A stretch of DNA of 32,176 nt from CAZFPT01 sp046541875 (GTDB lineage Bacteria; Planctomycetota; Phycisphaerae; SM23-33), in NCBI GenBank assembly GCA_046541875.1, contig JBKHCL010000029.1, positions 1-32,176 on the forward strand, given 5' to 3'. Below the pieces are notes generated by a model, which was not told where the DNA came from, made no database searches, and saw nothing but the letters and a program-made list of their open reading frames with translations. Below, in pieces: positions 32,156-32,176 of the stretch. Each line of letters begins with the position of its first letter. Position 1 is the stretch's first letter. A program made the translations under genes and the position numbers.

Positions 32156-32176
32156 GATTTTCTCCGCTCGGGTGCC

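Noticed and set aside
1..32176. CRISPR arrays, transposases, integrases, prophage or plasmid genes
   Set aside because: I saw no direct-repeat/spacer pattern and no such protein motifs on either strand. The genes look like stable chromosomal content.

Overview
The window is GC-rich, densely packed bacterial chromosome. The best fit is a member of the Planctomycetota, probably Phycisphaerae-like. The reasons are a PEP-CTERM secreted protein, several secreted proteins of unknown function, a lysine 2,3-aminomutase/beta-lysine acetyltransferase osmolyte cluster, unusual ATP synthase subunits (large alpha insertion, signal peptides on the b and c subunits) and a palindromic intergenic element that resembles dispersed repeats I recall from planctomycete genomes. 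This assignment is inference; the window holds no rRNA.

Layout. (1) 1-2240: a secreted coiled-coil protein cut by the left edge (minus), a tRNA-Glu(CUC) with its own terminator (minus), and a PEP-CTERM protein with a promoter, a leader hairpin and a strong terminator. (2) 2315-4478: an enolase-superfamily enzyme and an exported alpha/beta-hydrolase-fold protein that lacks its nucleophile. (3) 4485-7078: a quinone/respiration operon, doxX-like - menA - ndh. (4) 7075-11963: a tight operon kamA(ablA) - amino-acid ABC transporter (binding lipoprotein, permease, ATPase) - ablB, predicted to make the compatible solute N-epsilon-acetyl-beta-lysine. (5) 11983-13497: a small membrane protein (minus) and a zinc-dependent polyol-type dehydrogenase. 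(6) 13572-18128: a polysaccharide O-acetylation cassette (AlgI-type MBOAT plus two AlgX/AlgJ-like SGNH proteins). (7) 18199-21154: a divergent pair, a secreted von Willebrand A protein (minus) and a secreted beta-propeller-like protein. (8) 21180-29375: a complete F1Fo ATP synthase operon (atpZ, AtpI-like, atpB, E, F, H, A, G, D, C), led by a near-consensus promoter and interrupted between atpB and atpE by a three-hairpin element. (9) 29399-32155: hemC, then a sensor/response-regulator-like protein with its own consensus promoter.

Together: NDH-2 and MenA feed a menaquinone pool and the ATP synthase uses the resulting gradient. The abl operon joins uptake of an amino acid (probably lysine) to conversion into an osmolyte. 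The acetylation cassette and the secreted proteins act on the cell envelope or an exopolysaccharide. I found no CRISPR array, transposase, integrase or prophage. The most unusual candidates are the transporter-containing abl operon, the alpha-subunit insertion, the atpB-atpE palindromic element, and three proteins with substituted catalytic residues.
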